From an uncultured Chromatiaceae bacterium (GTDB lineage Bacteria; Pseudomonadota; Gammaproteobacteria; Chromatiales; Chromatiaceae), in NCBI GenBank assembly GCA_937923175.1, contig CALALB010000023.1, forward strand, positions 1-64,000: a stretch of DNA of 64,000 bases, in the 5' to 3' direction. Both the position numbers and the translations under genes were made by a program. Below are positions 9,636 to 21,500 of the stretch, piece after piece. The notes under the pieces were generated by a model, which was not told the DNA's origin, made no database searches, and saw only the letters and a program-made list of their open reading frames with translations. Position 1 is the stretch's first letter. Every line of letters starts with the position of its first letter.

Positions 9636-11177
9636 ATGCAACTGAATCCATCCGAGATCAGCGATCTCATTAAACAGAAGATCGAGCAGTTCGAGCTTCA
9701 GACCGAGGCCCGCACCGAGGGGACGATCGTCAGCCTCACCGACGGGATCGTGCGCATCCATGGGCTCTCTGAGGCTAAGTACTATGAGATGCTCGAGTTC
9801 CCGGGCAATACCTATGGCCTGGCATTGAACCTGGAGCGCGATTCGGTCGGCGCCGTGGTGCTCGGCGACTATACGCATCTTTCCGAGGGCGACTGGGTGC
9901 GCTGCACTGGGCGCGTCCTAGAGGTACCCGTCGGGGAGGGGCTCTTGGGACGGGTCGTTGACGCCTTGGGGCGTCCGATCGATGGTAAAGGACCTATCCA
10001 AGCCGCTGGGACCTCCCCGATTGAAAAGGTCGCGCCTGGGGTGATTACCCGGCAATCGGTCAGCCAGCCCTTGCAGACGGGTTTGAAGGCCATCGATACC
10101 ATGGTGCCCATCGGTCGTGGCCAGCGCGAGTTGATCATCGGCGATCGTCAGACCGGTAAGACCGCCGTGGCCATCGATACCATCATCAATCAAAAGGGTA
10201 CCGGCGTAAAATGCATCTATGTCGCCGTGGGGCAAAAAAACTCCTCGGTGGCGGCCATCGTCCGTAAGCTTGAGGAACATGGGGCGATGGAGCATACCAT
10301 TGTGGTTTCAGCCCCAGCCGCTGATTCGGCAGCGATGCAATTCATCGCCCCCTATGCCGGCTGTACTATGGGCGAGTATTTTCGTGACCAGGGCGAGGAT
10401 GCACTCATCGTTTATGACGACCTGACCAAGCAGGCCTGGGCCTATCGGCAGGTGTCGCTTTTGCTCAGGCGCCCCCCGGGGCGTGAGGCCTATCCAGGCG
10501 ATATCTTTTATCTGCATTCCCGTTTGCTTGAACGCGCCGCGCGGGTCAATGCCGATTATGTCGAGAAGATCACGGGCGGCAAGGTCAAGGGCAAGACGGG
10601 TTCGCTGACCGCGCTTCCGATCATCGAGACCCAGGCGGGCGACGTCTCGGCCTTTGTCCCGACCAATGTGATCTCGATCACCGATGGACAGATCTTTCTA
10701 GAGACCAATCTGTTCAATGCCGGTATCCGCCCAGCAATCAATGCAGGTCTATCGGTCTCGCGCGTCGGCGGTGCGGCCCAAACCAAGATCATGAAGAAAT
10801 TGGGTGGTGGGATCCGCCTTGCCCTTGCCCAATACCGTGAACTTGCGGCCTTCTCGCAATTTGCCTCTGACCTTGACGAGGCCACCCGCAAACAACTCCA
10901 GCGCGGCGAGCGGGTCACCGAGCTGATGAAACAGACCCAGTATTCGCCGATGAGTGTCGCCCAGATGGCAGTCTCCTTGTTTGCGGCCAACGAGGGTTAT
11001 CTCGATGATGTCGAGGTCAAGAAGGTCGTCGATTTTGAGCGCGCCCTCCAGACCTATATGAAATCCGCGCACGCCGATCTATTGGCCAAGATCGATGCAA
11101 CCGGCGACTATAACGACGATATCGCCCGGGCCTTGCATGCTGCAATCAAGGACTTCAAGACCAATAACACCTGGTAA
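9636..11177 (+). CDS. atpA: F1Fo ATP synthase subunit alpha (AtpA)
   Basis: Regulatory nucleotide-binding subunit of the F1 hexamer. It has 513 residues, identical in length to E. coli AtpA. The P-loop is [15 protein letters not shown], and the alpha signature [17 protein letters not shown] is present. It starts 15 bases after atpH. A 133-base spacer then separates it from atpG, the largest gap inside the operon, with no ORF or clear terminator in it. Confidence 0.98.
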   Translation: MQLNPSEISDLIKQKIEQFELQTEARTEGTIVSLTDGIVRIHGLSEAKYYEMLEFPGNTYGLALNLERDSVGAVVLGDYTHLSEGDWVRCTGRVLEVPVGEGLLGRVVDALGRPIDGKGPIQAAGTSPIEKVAPGVITRQSVSQPLQTGLKAIDTMVPIGRGQRELIIGDRQTGKTAVAIDTIINQKGTGVKCIYVAVGQKNSSVAAIVRKLEEHGAMEHTIVVSAPAADSAAMQFIAPYAGCTMGEYFRDQGEDALIVYDDLTKQAWAYRQVSLLLRRPPGREAYPGDIFYLHSRLLERAARVNADYVEKITGGKVKGKTGSLTALPIIETQAGDVSAFVPTNVISITDGQIFLETNLFNAGIRPAINAGLSVSRVGGAAQTKIMKKLGGGIRLALAQYRELAAFSQFASDLDEATRKQLQRGERVTELMKQTQYSPMSVAQMAVSLFAANEGYLDDVEVKKVVDFERALQTYMKSAHADLLAKIDATGDYNDDIARALHAAIKDFKTNNTW

Positions 11178-11310
11178 CTAGCCATTGGCGACCAGTCTTT
11201 AGTCAAAACGAGAGGGACAGGGGTTGGGAGGCAGGGTTCCGACTTCGGTGGGGCCTGCCAAGCACTTGTCGATTGACTAGCGGCTGGGCGCTGCAGGCGG
11301 GGAGCGATAG

Positions 11311-12174
11311 ATGGCAGGCGCCAAAGAAATCCGCACCAAGATCGCAAGCATCAAGAGTACGCAAAAGATCACCAAGGCCATGCAGATGGTTGCGGCCTCT
11401 AAGATGCGCAAGGCCCAGGACCGAATGGCATCCTCCCGGCCATACGCCGAAAAGATGCTCCAGGTGATCAATCATCTGGCCCATGCCACACCTGAATATC
11501 GGCATTCATTTATGGCCCAGGAGCGCCCCTGCAAAAGGGTTGGCTATATCCTGGTGTCATCCGACCGCGGCCTGTGCGGGGGATTGAACAATAATCTATT
11601 CCGCCGGCTGGTTGCTGAACTGAAGGAACAACGGGCTGCGGGCATCGAGCCGATCTTTTGTACGATTGGCGCCAAGGGACTCGCCTTTTTCAAGCGCTTC
11701 GGCGGCGAGGTCAGGGCCCAGGTGACCCATCTGGGCGATCACCCCCATGTCGAGGATCTGATCGGACCGGTTAAGGTGATGCTCGATGCCTTTGAGGCAG
11801 GCGAGATCGATGCGCTCTATGTGGTCTATAACGAGTTCGTCAACACCATGACCCAGCGCCCCAGGATCCGCCCATTGGTCCCGATCGTCATCAGTCAAAA
11901 AGAACCGCTGCCCTATCATTGGGACTATCTCTATGAACCCGATGCCAAGACGGTCCTGGATGCCTTGCTGACCCGCTATATCGAGTCGCTGGTCTATCAG
12001 GCTGTGGTCGAGAACGGTGCCTGTGAACAGGCGGCGCGTATGGTGGCGATGAAGGCGGCCTCGGATAACGCCGGCAACCTGATCCGTGAGCTTCAGCTCG
12101 TATACAACAAGGCGCGTCAGGCAGCCATCACCCAGGAAATCTCCGAGATCGTCGGCGGCGCAGCTGCTGTGTAA
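11311..12174 (+). CDS. atpG: F1Fo ATP synthase subunit gamma (AtpG)
   Basis: Central rotor shaft of F1. It has 287 residues, as in E. coli. The N-terminal helix reads [28 protein letters not shown], and the C-terminal helix ends in [22 protein letters not shown], both signatures of the family. The ATG follows a purine-rich GGGGAGCGATAG leader. Confidence 0.98.
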   Translation: MAGAKEIRTKIASIKSTQKITKAMQMVAASKMRKAQDRMASSRPYAEKMLQVINHLAHATPEYRHSFMAQERPCKRVGYILVSSDRGLCGGLNNNLFRRLVAELKEQRAAGIEPIFCTIGAKGLAFFKRFGGEVRAQVTHLGDHPHVEDLIGPVKVMLDAFEAGEIDALYVVYNEFVNTMTQRPRIRPLVPIVISQKEPLPYHWDYLYEPDAKTVLDALLTRYIESLVYQAVVENGACEQAARMVAMKAASDNAGNLIRELQLVYNKARQAAITQEISEIVGGAAAV

Positions 12175-12216
12175 ACAGACTCAGCGCGCCGCAGGTGGAT
12201 CTCAGTACAGCATTGA

Positions 12217-13623
<1,407 letters not shown>

Positions 13624-13634
13624 GGGTTCATCCG

Positions 13635-14060
13635 ATGGCCATGACCATCCGTGTCGATATTGTCAGCGCTGAGGGCGCTATCCACTCAGGACCCGCCACC
13701 ATGGTCTATGCGAGCGCCGAGCTCGGGGAGGTGGGGATCGCACCGCGGCATACCGCCTTTATCAGCCGGCTGCGCCCAGGTGAGGTGCGGGTTGAGAACG
13801 AACAGGGTGAACAGGAGCATTTCTATGTCTCCGGCGGCATAATCGAGGTCCAGCCCCATGTCGTCACTATCCTGGCCGATACCGCCATCCGCGCCCGCGA
13901 TCTCGATGAGGCAGCGGCGCTCGAGGCCAAGCGACGGGCTGAGGATGCGCTTGCTGGGCAAAAGGCGGAGTTCGAATATGCCAAGGCCCAGGCCGAACTG
14001 GCCGAGGCAGTAGCGCAGCTGCGGGCGATCGAACGGTTGCGTAAGATGAAGCGGGCCTAA
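13635..14060 (+). CDS. atpC: F1Fo ATP synthase subunit epsilon (AtpC)
   Basis: Epsilon subunit that couples the rotor to the c-ring and can inhibit ATP hydrolysis. It has 141 residues. The beta-sandwich domain contains GELGIxPRHT in the form [19 protein letters not shown], and the C-terminal helical hairpin is [18 protein letters not shown] onward. It ends the atp operon. A GC-rich hairpin lies about 50 bases downstream. Confidence 0.96.
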   Translation: MAMTIRVDIVSAEGAIHSGPATMVYASAELGEVGIAPRHTAFISRLRPGEVRVENEQGEQEHFYVSGGIIEVQPHVVTILADTAIRARDLDEAAALEAKRRAEDALAGQKAEFEYAKAQAELAEAVAQLRAIERLRKMKRA

Positions 14061-14107
14061 ATCTTAAAGAAACACCCGCGTCGGTCTCTGATAGTAGAGC
14101 GGAGAGC

Positions 14108-14123
14108 GCCGGCACTTGCCGGC
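14108..14123 (+). terminator. Hairpin after atpC, possible weak terminator
   Basis: GCCGGC-ACTT-GCCGGC, a perfect 6 bp stem with a 4-base loop, between atpC and glmU. It is followed by ATAAAGGGGTTATT rather than a clean T-run, so termination may be partial and glmU could receive read-through from the atp operon. Confidence 0.35.
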
Positions 14124-14221
14124 ATAAAGGGGTTATTCATACGCCTCCCTTACGCCTGGATTAGGATCAGGCTGGAAGACGGGGTGTTTTGCTTGAGGGA
14201 CACAGATTCGGGAGTCTGGTT

Positions 14222-15586
14222 ATGCAAACCGCCGCTGTGATCCTCGCTGCCGGTCTTGGCAAACGCATGCGTTCGCGTCTGCCCAAGGTCTTACATCCCC
14301 TGGCTGGGCGGCCCTTGCTCGCCCATGTCTTGGAAACCGCTCGCTCCTTGAATCCTGCGCGTTTGCTCGTCGTCTATGGTCACGGCGGCGATGCGGTGCG
14401 CTCTGCCTTTACCGAGCTAGATTGTCTCTGGGTTGAGCAGGCCGAACAGAGGGGCACAGGGCATGCGGTGATTCAGGCATTGCCAGCGCTTACCGGGATC
14501 GATCGGGTCCTGGTGCTTTATGGTGATGTCCCCTTGATTCAAGCCGAGACACTCAAATGCCTGCTTGAGCTTGCCCAGGAGATGCCCTTGGTCTTGTTGA
14601 CCGCTGAGCTTACTGACCCCTCGGGCTATGGCCGGATCCTGCGCAATGAAGTTGGGCAGGTGGTGGGGGTGGTCGAGGAGCGGGATGCGACCGAGGCTGA
14701 ACGGGCCATCCGCGAGGTCAATACGGGGTTTTTGGTCGCTGAACGTGCCTCTTTAGAGCGCTGGCTCAGCCAGATCGGGAATCGCAATGCCCAAGGCGAA
14801 TATTATTTGACGGACCTGGTGGCGATTGCGGCGCGCGAGGGGGCGCGGATCGCCACTGCCAGACCTCAGGAGGTCCACGAGATCATCGGGGTCAATGACC
14901 GGGTACAATTGGCCGAGCTTGAGCGGATCTATCAAGGCCGCCAGGCAAGGGCGCTGATGCAGTCGGGCGTCACCCTGGCCGATCCCGATCGCTTTGATCT
15001 ACGCGGGCGGCTCGTCGCTGAGCCCGATGTCTTTATCGACATCGATGTGATCATCGAGGGTGAGGTTCAACTGGCATCTGGGGTCAGGATTGGGCCCTAT
15101 TGTTTGCTTAAGGATTGCGCGATCGGCCCAGACAGCGAGGTCCTGTCCCATTCAGTGATCGATGGGGCCAGGATCGGCGCCCAGGTCCGCATCGGTCCCT
15201 TTGCCCGCATCCGGCCTGAGACCCAGCTTGCCGACAGGGTCCAGGTCGGGAATTTTGTCGAGATCAAAAAGGCCCACCTTGGGGAAGGTAGCAAGGCCAA
15301 TCATTTGACCTATCTGGGCGATGCCGAGATCGGGCGGGGGGTCAATATCGGTGCCGGCACCATCACCTGTAACTATGATGGTGCCACTAAGCACCAGACC
15401 CGCATCGAGGATGGCGCGTTCATCGGTTCGAATACCGCCTTGGTGGCGCCGGTGATCGTCGGCGCTGGCGCCACCATCGGCGCCGGTTCAGTGATCACCC
15501 GAGCTGCCCCGCCCGAGCGGCTGACGCTCGCTCGGGCACAGCAGGTGACAGTAGAGGGTTGGCGCAGACCCAAGCCTCCTGCCTGA
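14222..15586 (+). CDS. glmU: Bifunctional UDP-GlcNAc pyrophosphorylase / glucosamine-1-P N-acetyltransferase (GlmU)
   Basis: GlmU makes UDP-GlcNAc, the precursor of peptidoglycan, LPS and many glycans. The N-terminal uridyltransferase has the LAAGLGKRMRSRLPKVLHPL motif. The C-terminal half is a left-handed beta-helix of hexapeptide repeats with acetyltransferase residues in KANHLTYLGDAEIGRGVNIG and NYDGATKHQT. Starting at MQTAAVILAAG gives 454 residues (E. coli 456). It follows the atp operon, a common gammaproteobacterial order, with glmS about 12 kb further on. Its stop is one base from the stop of the convergent RCC1 gene. Confidence 0.97.
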   Translation: MQTAAVILAAGLGKRMRSRLPKVLHPLAGRPLLAHVLETARSLNPARLLVVYGHGGDAVRSAFTELDCLWVEQAEQRGTGHAVIQALPALTGIDRVLVLYGDVPLIQAETLKCLLELAQEMPLVLLTAELTDPSGYGRILRNEVGQVVGVVEERDATEAERAIREVNTGFLVAERASLERWLSQIGNRNAQGEYYLTDLVAIAAREGARIATARPQEVHEIIGVNDRVQLAELERIYQGRQARALMQSGVTLADPDRFDLRGRLVAEPDVFIDIDVIIEGEVQLASGVRIGPYCLLKDCAIGPDSEVLSHSVIDGARIGAQVRIGPFARIRPETQLADRVQVGNFVEIKKAHLGEGSKANHLTYLGDAEIGRGVNIGAGTITCNYDGATKHQTRIEDGAFIGSNTALVAPVIVGAGATIGAGSVITRAAPPERLTLARAQQVTVEGWRRPKPPA

Positions 15587-15587
15587 C

Positions 15588-18473
15588 CTAAGGTCCCCCC
15601 ACTTGGGCCACCATCTCGGCGATGGCCTGATCGACGGCGCCCTGCGTCGCTGGCACCGAGGTGGTGATACCCCCCAGGAAATCTCGGGCCATCCCTCGAC
15701 CCGCATCGGTCGCAAATGCAGCCAGCTCTTCTGGGGTATTTAGACTGTTTGTCCACAGCCGAGCCGTCTCTCGTTTGGCGTCGAGAACAGCCAGATCCTG
15801 AGTAGCTGCATTATAGGCAATGGTATAGGCTGCAGCCGGCAGGCTGATCGCGCCGCTATTGATCAGACCCTCCCAGTAGTCCAGACCTGCTGGCAAGGCA
15901 TGACGACCGAAGAGATTGAGGTAAACGCTATCGATCCGCTCGCGAACCGATAATGTCGGCGGATAGAGCACTTGCGATTCGGGCGAATTCCAGAAATCAT
16001 CGGCAATGATCCCCCAATTGCCCTGGCTTTGTTCCATCTGTTGGGTGTAATAACTTAAGCCAGCAGGGGCAGGCGGTCGCCCAAAATAACCGATATAGAG
16101 GGTCAAGACCTGCTGCTCATAGCCTTTGGTCGCCTGAGACGTATAGCCGATAATCCGGAAGTTTTGATGTGGCTCAGACCATTGCAGACTGAGTGTATCG
16201 CCCGGATAGGGGAAGTCCTTGACCTCATGACGTTTTTGCTCGCCCGTCACATATCCCAAACCGCCTGGGCTAGCGAGATAAAAGCCCCGGCTCTCGATGG
16301 GATTGCCGTCGCGATAGAGGGTGATGCGATGGAGACCATCGCTATAAAGGCTCCAATTGATCGCCGCAGCAAATCCATTGTCGATATCGCCACAGACCCC
16401 CTGGGTATCAGGCCGATCGCTGCCATAGGCTAGGTCGATCCTTTGACCATCCAGATCGGCGCTGACGCTCTGGGCAGTACAAAACCAACCGCGGATGGTC
16501 CCCAAACCGCTCTCGAGGCCGCCCTCCAGCGGGCTTTCCCAATAGCCGCTGTTTGGACCGGTCTGCTCCCCGATCTGGTGCGGGACAAAGAGATCGGAAG
16601 CGACGACAAAGTTCTGATAGGGCTCTGACCACACCAAGGGGGTACTGAGACCCTGTCTTGGGAAGTCCATGACCCTGGTGCTACCCCGCAGTCCAGTGAG
16701 GAACCGCGCCCCTAGGGTGGTGACCCTGACCTGAACACTGGTCAAGGCCTTGTCATCGGCGATCAGCTTCAGGGTATGTTGCCCGTCGCCATATTCGGAC
16801 CAGTTGATTGCGGCGGCAAACCCATTGTTGGTATCGCCGCAGATGCTTGCACTCTCTGGCTGCACCGTCCCATAGGAGGTCGCAATAGGGGTAAGGTTAT
16901 CGACCTGGACGCTGACCCGCTTGGCCTCGCATACCCAGCCATAGACGATGCTGATCCCGCTCTCGAAGCTGCCATTGATCGGCGCATCGAGCTGATAGCG
17001 AGCCGTTGATCTAATGAAATTAGCAATGACCTGAGTGGGACCCTGAATGGTCAGGGTACAGGTAGAGGTCCCAGTACAGGCCCCGCCCCAGCCTGCAAAC
17101 TCCCAGCCCTGTCCTGGGGTGGCAGTCAGGCGAACCGTTGTTCCAATCTGGAAGAGCGCCTCGCACACCCCAGGGCAAGCAATCCGGCCGAGTTCATCTT
17201 CCACCAGCCCTGAACCCGTAATCTGGACGCTCAAAGGCACCTCGGTGGGTTGGGTCTCCAGGTTCAAAATACCATTGTCCGTCTCATCATGGACGAATAC
17301 CGGCCTAAAGAACGGATCAAGCTGTGAATCGCCTTGACCGAGCTGGCCTCTGGCGCCCGCACCGGTGGCATGGACTCTGCCGTCGCTGGTCATGAGCAGG
17401 GTATGAGAGTCACCGGCAGCGATCGCCTGGATGGGGACGAGCTCACCACCAACAGAGAACCAAGTCTCTCCGGGATAGGGGAGAAACTTAATCTCGGGAT
17501 TATTAATCCCTAGCTGACCGACCCCATTGCTGCCCCATATGGCGACCTTGCCATTGGCCAATTGGGCGAGGCTATGGAGATTTCCCAGGGCAATGGCCTG
17601 GGGGGTGCTGCCGCTGGGCCATGCCAAGACGGGCTGCGGCATTGCACTCGGCTCGGTCGTGCCATTGCCGAGTTGGCCGTAGTCATTGTTGCGGCCCCAG
17701 GCCCAGATGCCATCGGGGGTCTGGGCCAGGGCGTGCCATTCGTTGGCTGAGATCCGCATCACCCCGAACCTACTCAAGGAGGTGACCTCGACCGGTCGGG
17801 TCTCGATACCGGTAACACTCCCTAGACCGAGCTGACCTTCCTCATTATTGCCCCAGGCCCAGAGCCTGCCATCGCTGGTGATGGCGAAGCTTTCGGCATA
17901 ACCAGCGGCTGCGGCGATGACATTGGCAAGCCCTGGCACCTGGACTGGAACCGCTGACCACTCGCCCCGACCCTCGCGTCCGTTGCCAAAACGCCCCGAG
18001 TCGGCCAGACCCCATACCCAGAGGGTTCCGTCTGAGCGTATCGCAAGGCTATGAAAATGACCGGTTGCGATTGCAACGACACCGGTCAGCCCGCTCACTT
18101 GAACCGGGAGCGCCCGATTCAGCCGTGTCCCATCGCCAAGCTCACCCCAGTCGTTTCGACCCCAGGCCCAGACCGTACCATCAGCCTTTAAGGCAAGCGT
18201 ATGCTCGCCGCGCGCCGCCAGCGCGACGATGTCGCTGAGACCCTGGACCCGGACAGGTAGCCCACTATACTGACCACTCCCTGACCGGCCATTGCCGAGC
18301 TGGCCATAGTTATTATCCCCCCAGGCATACACTGTCCCGTTGCGATGGAGTGCCACCGAATGAGCAGAGCCTGCCGCAAGCTGCGGGGTGGCAGCTCGGG
18401 AGGCTACTGACCCTAGACCAGCCAGCAGCACTGCACCCAGCAGCAATCGCCAGAACAATGAACGCCCTAACAT
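15588..18473 (-). CDS. Secreted RCC1-repeat / DUF4214 surface protein
   Basis: Large exported protein of 961 residues, function unknown. The start is set at MLGRSLFWRLLLGAVLLAGL, a clear signal peptide, because AAGGGAG lies six bases upstream. The ORF-track start is 13 codons earlier. Domains in order: about seven RCC1-type beta-propeller repeats (residues about 25-390, recurring YAWGDNNYGQLGNG, HSLAI); a Listeria-type bacterial repeat (about 405-475, GWEFAGWGGACTG); two copies of a roughly 135-residue module with the pattern GW.C ... CGD..NGFAAAINWS ... FP..G ... WSEP.QNF (about 490-770); and a C-terminal DUF4214 domain (YIGYFGRPPAPAGLSYY, YLNLFGRHALPAGLDYW). Such architectures are typical of extracellular, probably cell-surface proteins. 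It is divergent from the giant glycosyltransferase and could be its target, which is inference. Confidence 0.8.
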   Translation of the reverse strand: MLGRSLFWRLLLGAVLLAGLGSVASRAATPQLAAGSAHSVALHRNGTVYAWGDNNYGQLGNGRSGSGQYSGLPVRVQGLSDIVALAARGEHTLALKADGTVWAWGRNDWGELGDGTRLNRALPVQVSGLTGVVAIATGHFHSLAIRSDGTLWVWGLADSGRFGNGREGRGEWSAVPVQVPGLANVIAAAAGYAESFAITSDGRLWAWGNNEEGQLGLGSVTGIETRPVEVTSLSRFGVMRISANEWHALAQTPDGIWAWGRNNDYGQLGNGTTEPSAMPQPVLAWPSGSTPQAIALGNLHSLAQLANGKVAIWGSNGVGQLGINNPEIKFLPYPGETWFSVGGELVPIQAIAAGDSHTLLMTSDGRVHATGAGARGQLGQGDSQLDPFFRPVFVHDETDNGILNLETQPTEVPLSVQITGSGLVEDELGRIACPGVCEALFQIGTTVRLTATPGQGWEFAGWGGACTGTSTCTLTIQGPTQVIANFIRSTARYQLDAPINGSFESGISIVYGWVCEAKRVSVQVDNLTPIATSYGTVQPESASICGDTNNGFAAAINWSEYGDGQHTLKLIADDKALTSVQVRVTTLGARFLTGLRGSTRVMDFPRQGLSTPLVWSEPYQNFVVASDLFVPHQIGEQTGPNSGYWESPLEGGLESGLGTIRGWFCTAQSVSADLDGQRIDLAYGSDRPDTQGVCGDIDNGFAAAINWSLYSDGLHRITLYRDGNPIESRGFYLASPGGLGYVTGEQKRHEVKDFPYPGDTLSLQWSEPHQNFRIIGYTSQATKGYEQQVLTLYIGYFGRPPAPAGLSYYTQQMEQSQGNWGIIADDFWNSPESQVLYPPTLSVRERIDSVYLNLFGRHALPAGLDYWEGLINSGAISLPAAAYTIAYNAATQDLAVLDAKRETARLWTNSLNTPEELAAFATDAGRGMARDFLGGITTSVPATQGAVDQAIAEMVAQVGGP

Positions 18474-18550
18474 ATCCACTCCCTTTACCTTAAATTTCGG
18501 TAGATTAATCATAGTTCACTAATCCTAAAATTTTCTGATCAGGATCCGCT
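18474..18550. promoter_or_regulatory. AT-rich divergent promoter region
   Basis: 77 bases between the RCC1 protein gene and the giant glycosyltransferase gene, clearly more AT-rich than its surroundings (for example ttcactaatcctaaaatttt). It must contain the start signals for both genes. Reading leftward, TATGAT is a plausible -10 for the RCC1 gene. No -35 is convincing in either direction. Confidence 0.45.
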
Positions 18551-21500
18551 GTGACAAAACCAAACAGCACTCAACTTGCTGAACCTGAGATCCTGATCCC
18601 GGTCTTTAATGGCTATGAATCGGTCAGGCGTTGTCTAGATAGCGTCTTGCGTTATACGCCAGAGAGCTGTCCCATCCGGATCCTGGACGATGCCAGCACA
18701 GATTTGCGGTTATTGGGCTGGTTAGACGAACTGGAGCGCCAAGAGCCGCGGGTTCAGCTCAGGCGCGCCGATGAGAACCTGGGGTTTGTCGGCAATGTCA
18801 ATCGAGGTCTAGCGAGTGCGCAGGGCGATGTCATCGTTCTGAATTCGGATACCCTGATTACCCCCGGCTGGGTCGAGCGCTTGATAGGCTGTGCGGCAAG
18901 TGATGAGCGGATCGGGATCGTCTGTCCGCTGTCGAACAATGCCACCATCCTGTCGGTCCCCTGGATGAACGAGGACAACCCCATCCCAGATGGGTTAGGG
19001 ATCGAGCGTTTTGCCGCTCTGATCGCTGCGTCCAGCGCCCGCCGTTATCCGCGCCTACCAGTCGCAGTGGGTTTTTGCATGCTGATCCGCCAGGCGGTGA
19101 TCCGACGCATCGGACTCTTACATCGCGCCTATCGGCACGGCTATGGGGAGGAGTGCGACTATTCATTGCGTGCCTGGGAGGCCGGTTTCGAGGTCGCTTG
19201 TTGCGATGATGCCTTTGTCTATCATCAAGGCGAACAGAGCTTCGGGGCAGTCCCAGGTCTAGCCAAACTTAAACAACGCAATGAAGCGGTTTTATTGAGC
19301 CGCTGGCCATTTTATCATGGCCTCATCCGGCGTTTTTGTCAGCTCAATCCGCTGCGCGATGTCCAAGAGCGGATCTTGGCTGGCCTGGCCCAGGCCCGCG
19401 GCGACCAGGCCCCCCATCTGCTGTATGTCCTCCACGAATATCACAGTCTGGGTGGAACCGAGATCCATGCGCGCGCCCTCATGACAGGGCTCGCCGATGA
19501 TTACCGGATCAGCCTGATCTTTCCTGGCGAGACCGACCCCTATCGCGATTTCCAATGTGTCGATGAGGACGGGCGCTGGCGGGTATTGGCCTATCAACGC
19601 GCCCTGATTGAAACAGGCCCCAAGCTCTTCGGTTATCCGGCCGCCTTGCGCAATCCGAGCGTCGAGGCAAGCTTTGCGCGTTTGTTGGCAGGCGGGGCGG
19701 TCAGACTCGTCCATTTTCACCACCTGCTGGGCTGGGGTAGCCTGGAATTGCCGTTGATTGCGCGCCGTCTGGGCGCGGCAGTGATCCTGAGCCTGCACGA
19801 TTATTTTCTATTTTGCCCGGTGTTCGACCTGTTGAGCCCGCAGGGGCTTCCCTGCGGCAGGGATTGCGTCGATCCGGAGGATGATCGCTGTCTCGATTGT
19901 CTGTTGCACTATCCCAACACCATCGAGGATCGCGATGAGTTGCGGGCCTATCTCGGCCTGCGCCAGCAAAAGATCCTGGCAATCCTCGAGGCCGCAGAGG
20001 CGATCGTCGTGCCCTCCGGCTTTGTGCTGCAACGTTTCCTGAGTGCTTACGGCCCAGAGCTTGCACTCAAGGTCCGAGTCATCCCCCATGGTCTACCCCA
20101 GCTCGGTTCACCGATGGCGCTGCGGCCGAGTGATTCTTTTCGGCTGGGTGTTTTTGCCAACCTGACTCGGCGCAAGGGTGCCGAGCACCTTATCGAGGCC
20201 ATCAGGTTGCTCAAACACCGGAGATCTCTGCAGGTCCTGCAGTTCGGCGGGGTGGAGCCGGGCTACCGCCAGGCCCTGAGTGCAGCCGGTATCCAGATGC
20301 GGGGTACCTATCGGCATCTAGACCTCAAACGCCTGGTCGCCGAGGTCGATCTCGCTGTGGTGCCTTCGGTCTATGAAGAGACCTTTTGTCTGACCATCGC
20401 CGAACTGCAGGCACTTGGGGTGCCGGTTTTGGCCTTTGCAGTCGGCGCCATCCCGGAGCGGATCACGGATGGACAGTCTGGCTTTTTGGTCGAGGAACTC
20501 AGCGCCCGCGCCCTGGCCGAGCGGATCCAGGCGCTTATCGCCAACCCGCGGCAACTCCGGCAGGTGCGCACCTATCTACGCCAGCAGCGCCCTAAGCGGC
20601 TAGAGGACAATCTCAAGGATTACGCCGCCCTTTATGAGCAGTCGCTTGGCGTAGGGGCAAGATCCAAGTCCGATCTGCAAAAGGTGCTTGCCGAGCTGCA
20701 GACCGGCCCAGAGGGCGCACCCCTAGAGATGGGGTACGCCTTGCTGAGCTCTGTGTTGCCAGACTGGGGCAATGGACAGGGGCGGCATCATCCTGACCTG
20801 GATCCTGGGCTTGGCTGGGAGAAGGGCGGCATTGAACCCAGGGTCCTAGCGCCTCAGTCAGGATTGGACTCTTGGTCAGGTGCAAGGACTCAAAGGAGAC
20901 CTCTTGCCTATGGCTCGGTCTCGGAGCGGCGCTGGCTCGAGTCAGCAGGCCGCTATGCGCCGCCGTCTTGTTATGGTCTAGAGGGGACGGCCAAGGACCT
21001 GGACCTGGTGTTGGTCATCCTCGAGCCTATGGCCGAAACCGGTTCACTGAGCAGGACGCTCGACTCGATACCCCTGCCTCAGGGTAGACTCCAGCTGCTT
21101 GTGGTCAGCAACTCAGATGATTTGCCCGCCCATCCGCGCTGTGTTTGGTTACGCCCAGGACCCGGCCAATCGGTGGCGCGGCTGATCAACCTCTGGATTG
21201 CGGAGCACCCCAGCGACTGGATTGGCTGGATCACGGCCGGCGATCAGCTCCATCCCTCTGCCTTTGACCTCATCGCCAGCTGGATTGCCCGTCATCCGGA
21301 TTGGCGGTTCGTCTATACCGACGAAGACCGGATCGCTGAGGATGGCCGGCGTTATCGGCCCTGTTTCAAGCCGGATTTTGACTTGGATTTGCTGCGCTCC
21401 CGGGATTATCTCGGCGGCCTCTGTCTGATCCGCCGCGATGCCTTTTTGGCATGCGGGGGGCTGATCCCGCAGCCTGCGGTCGCCCAGCTCGATCTGTGTC

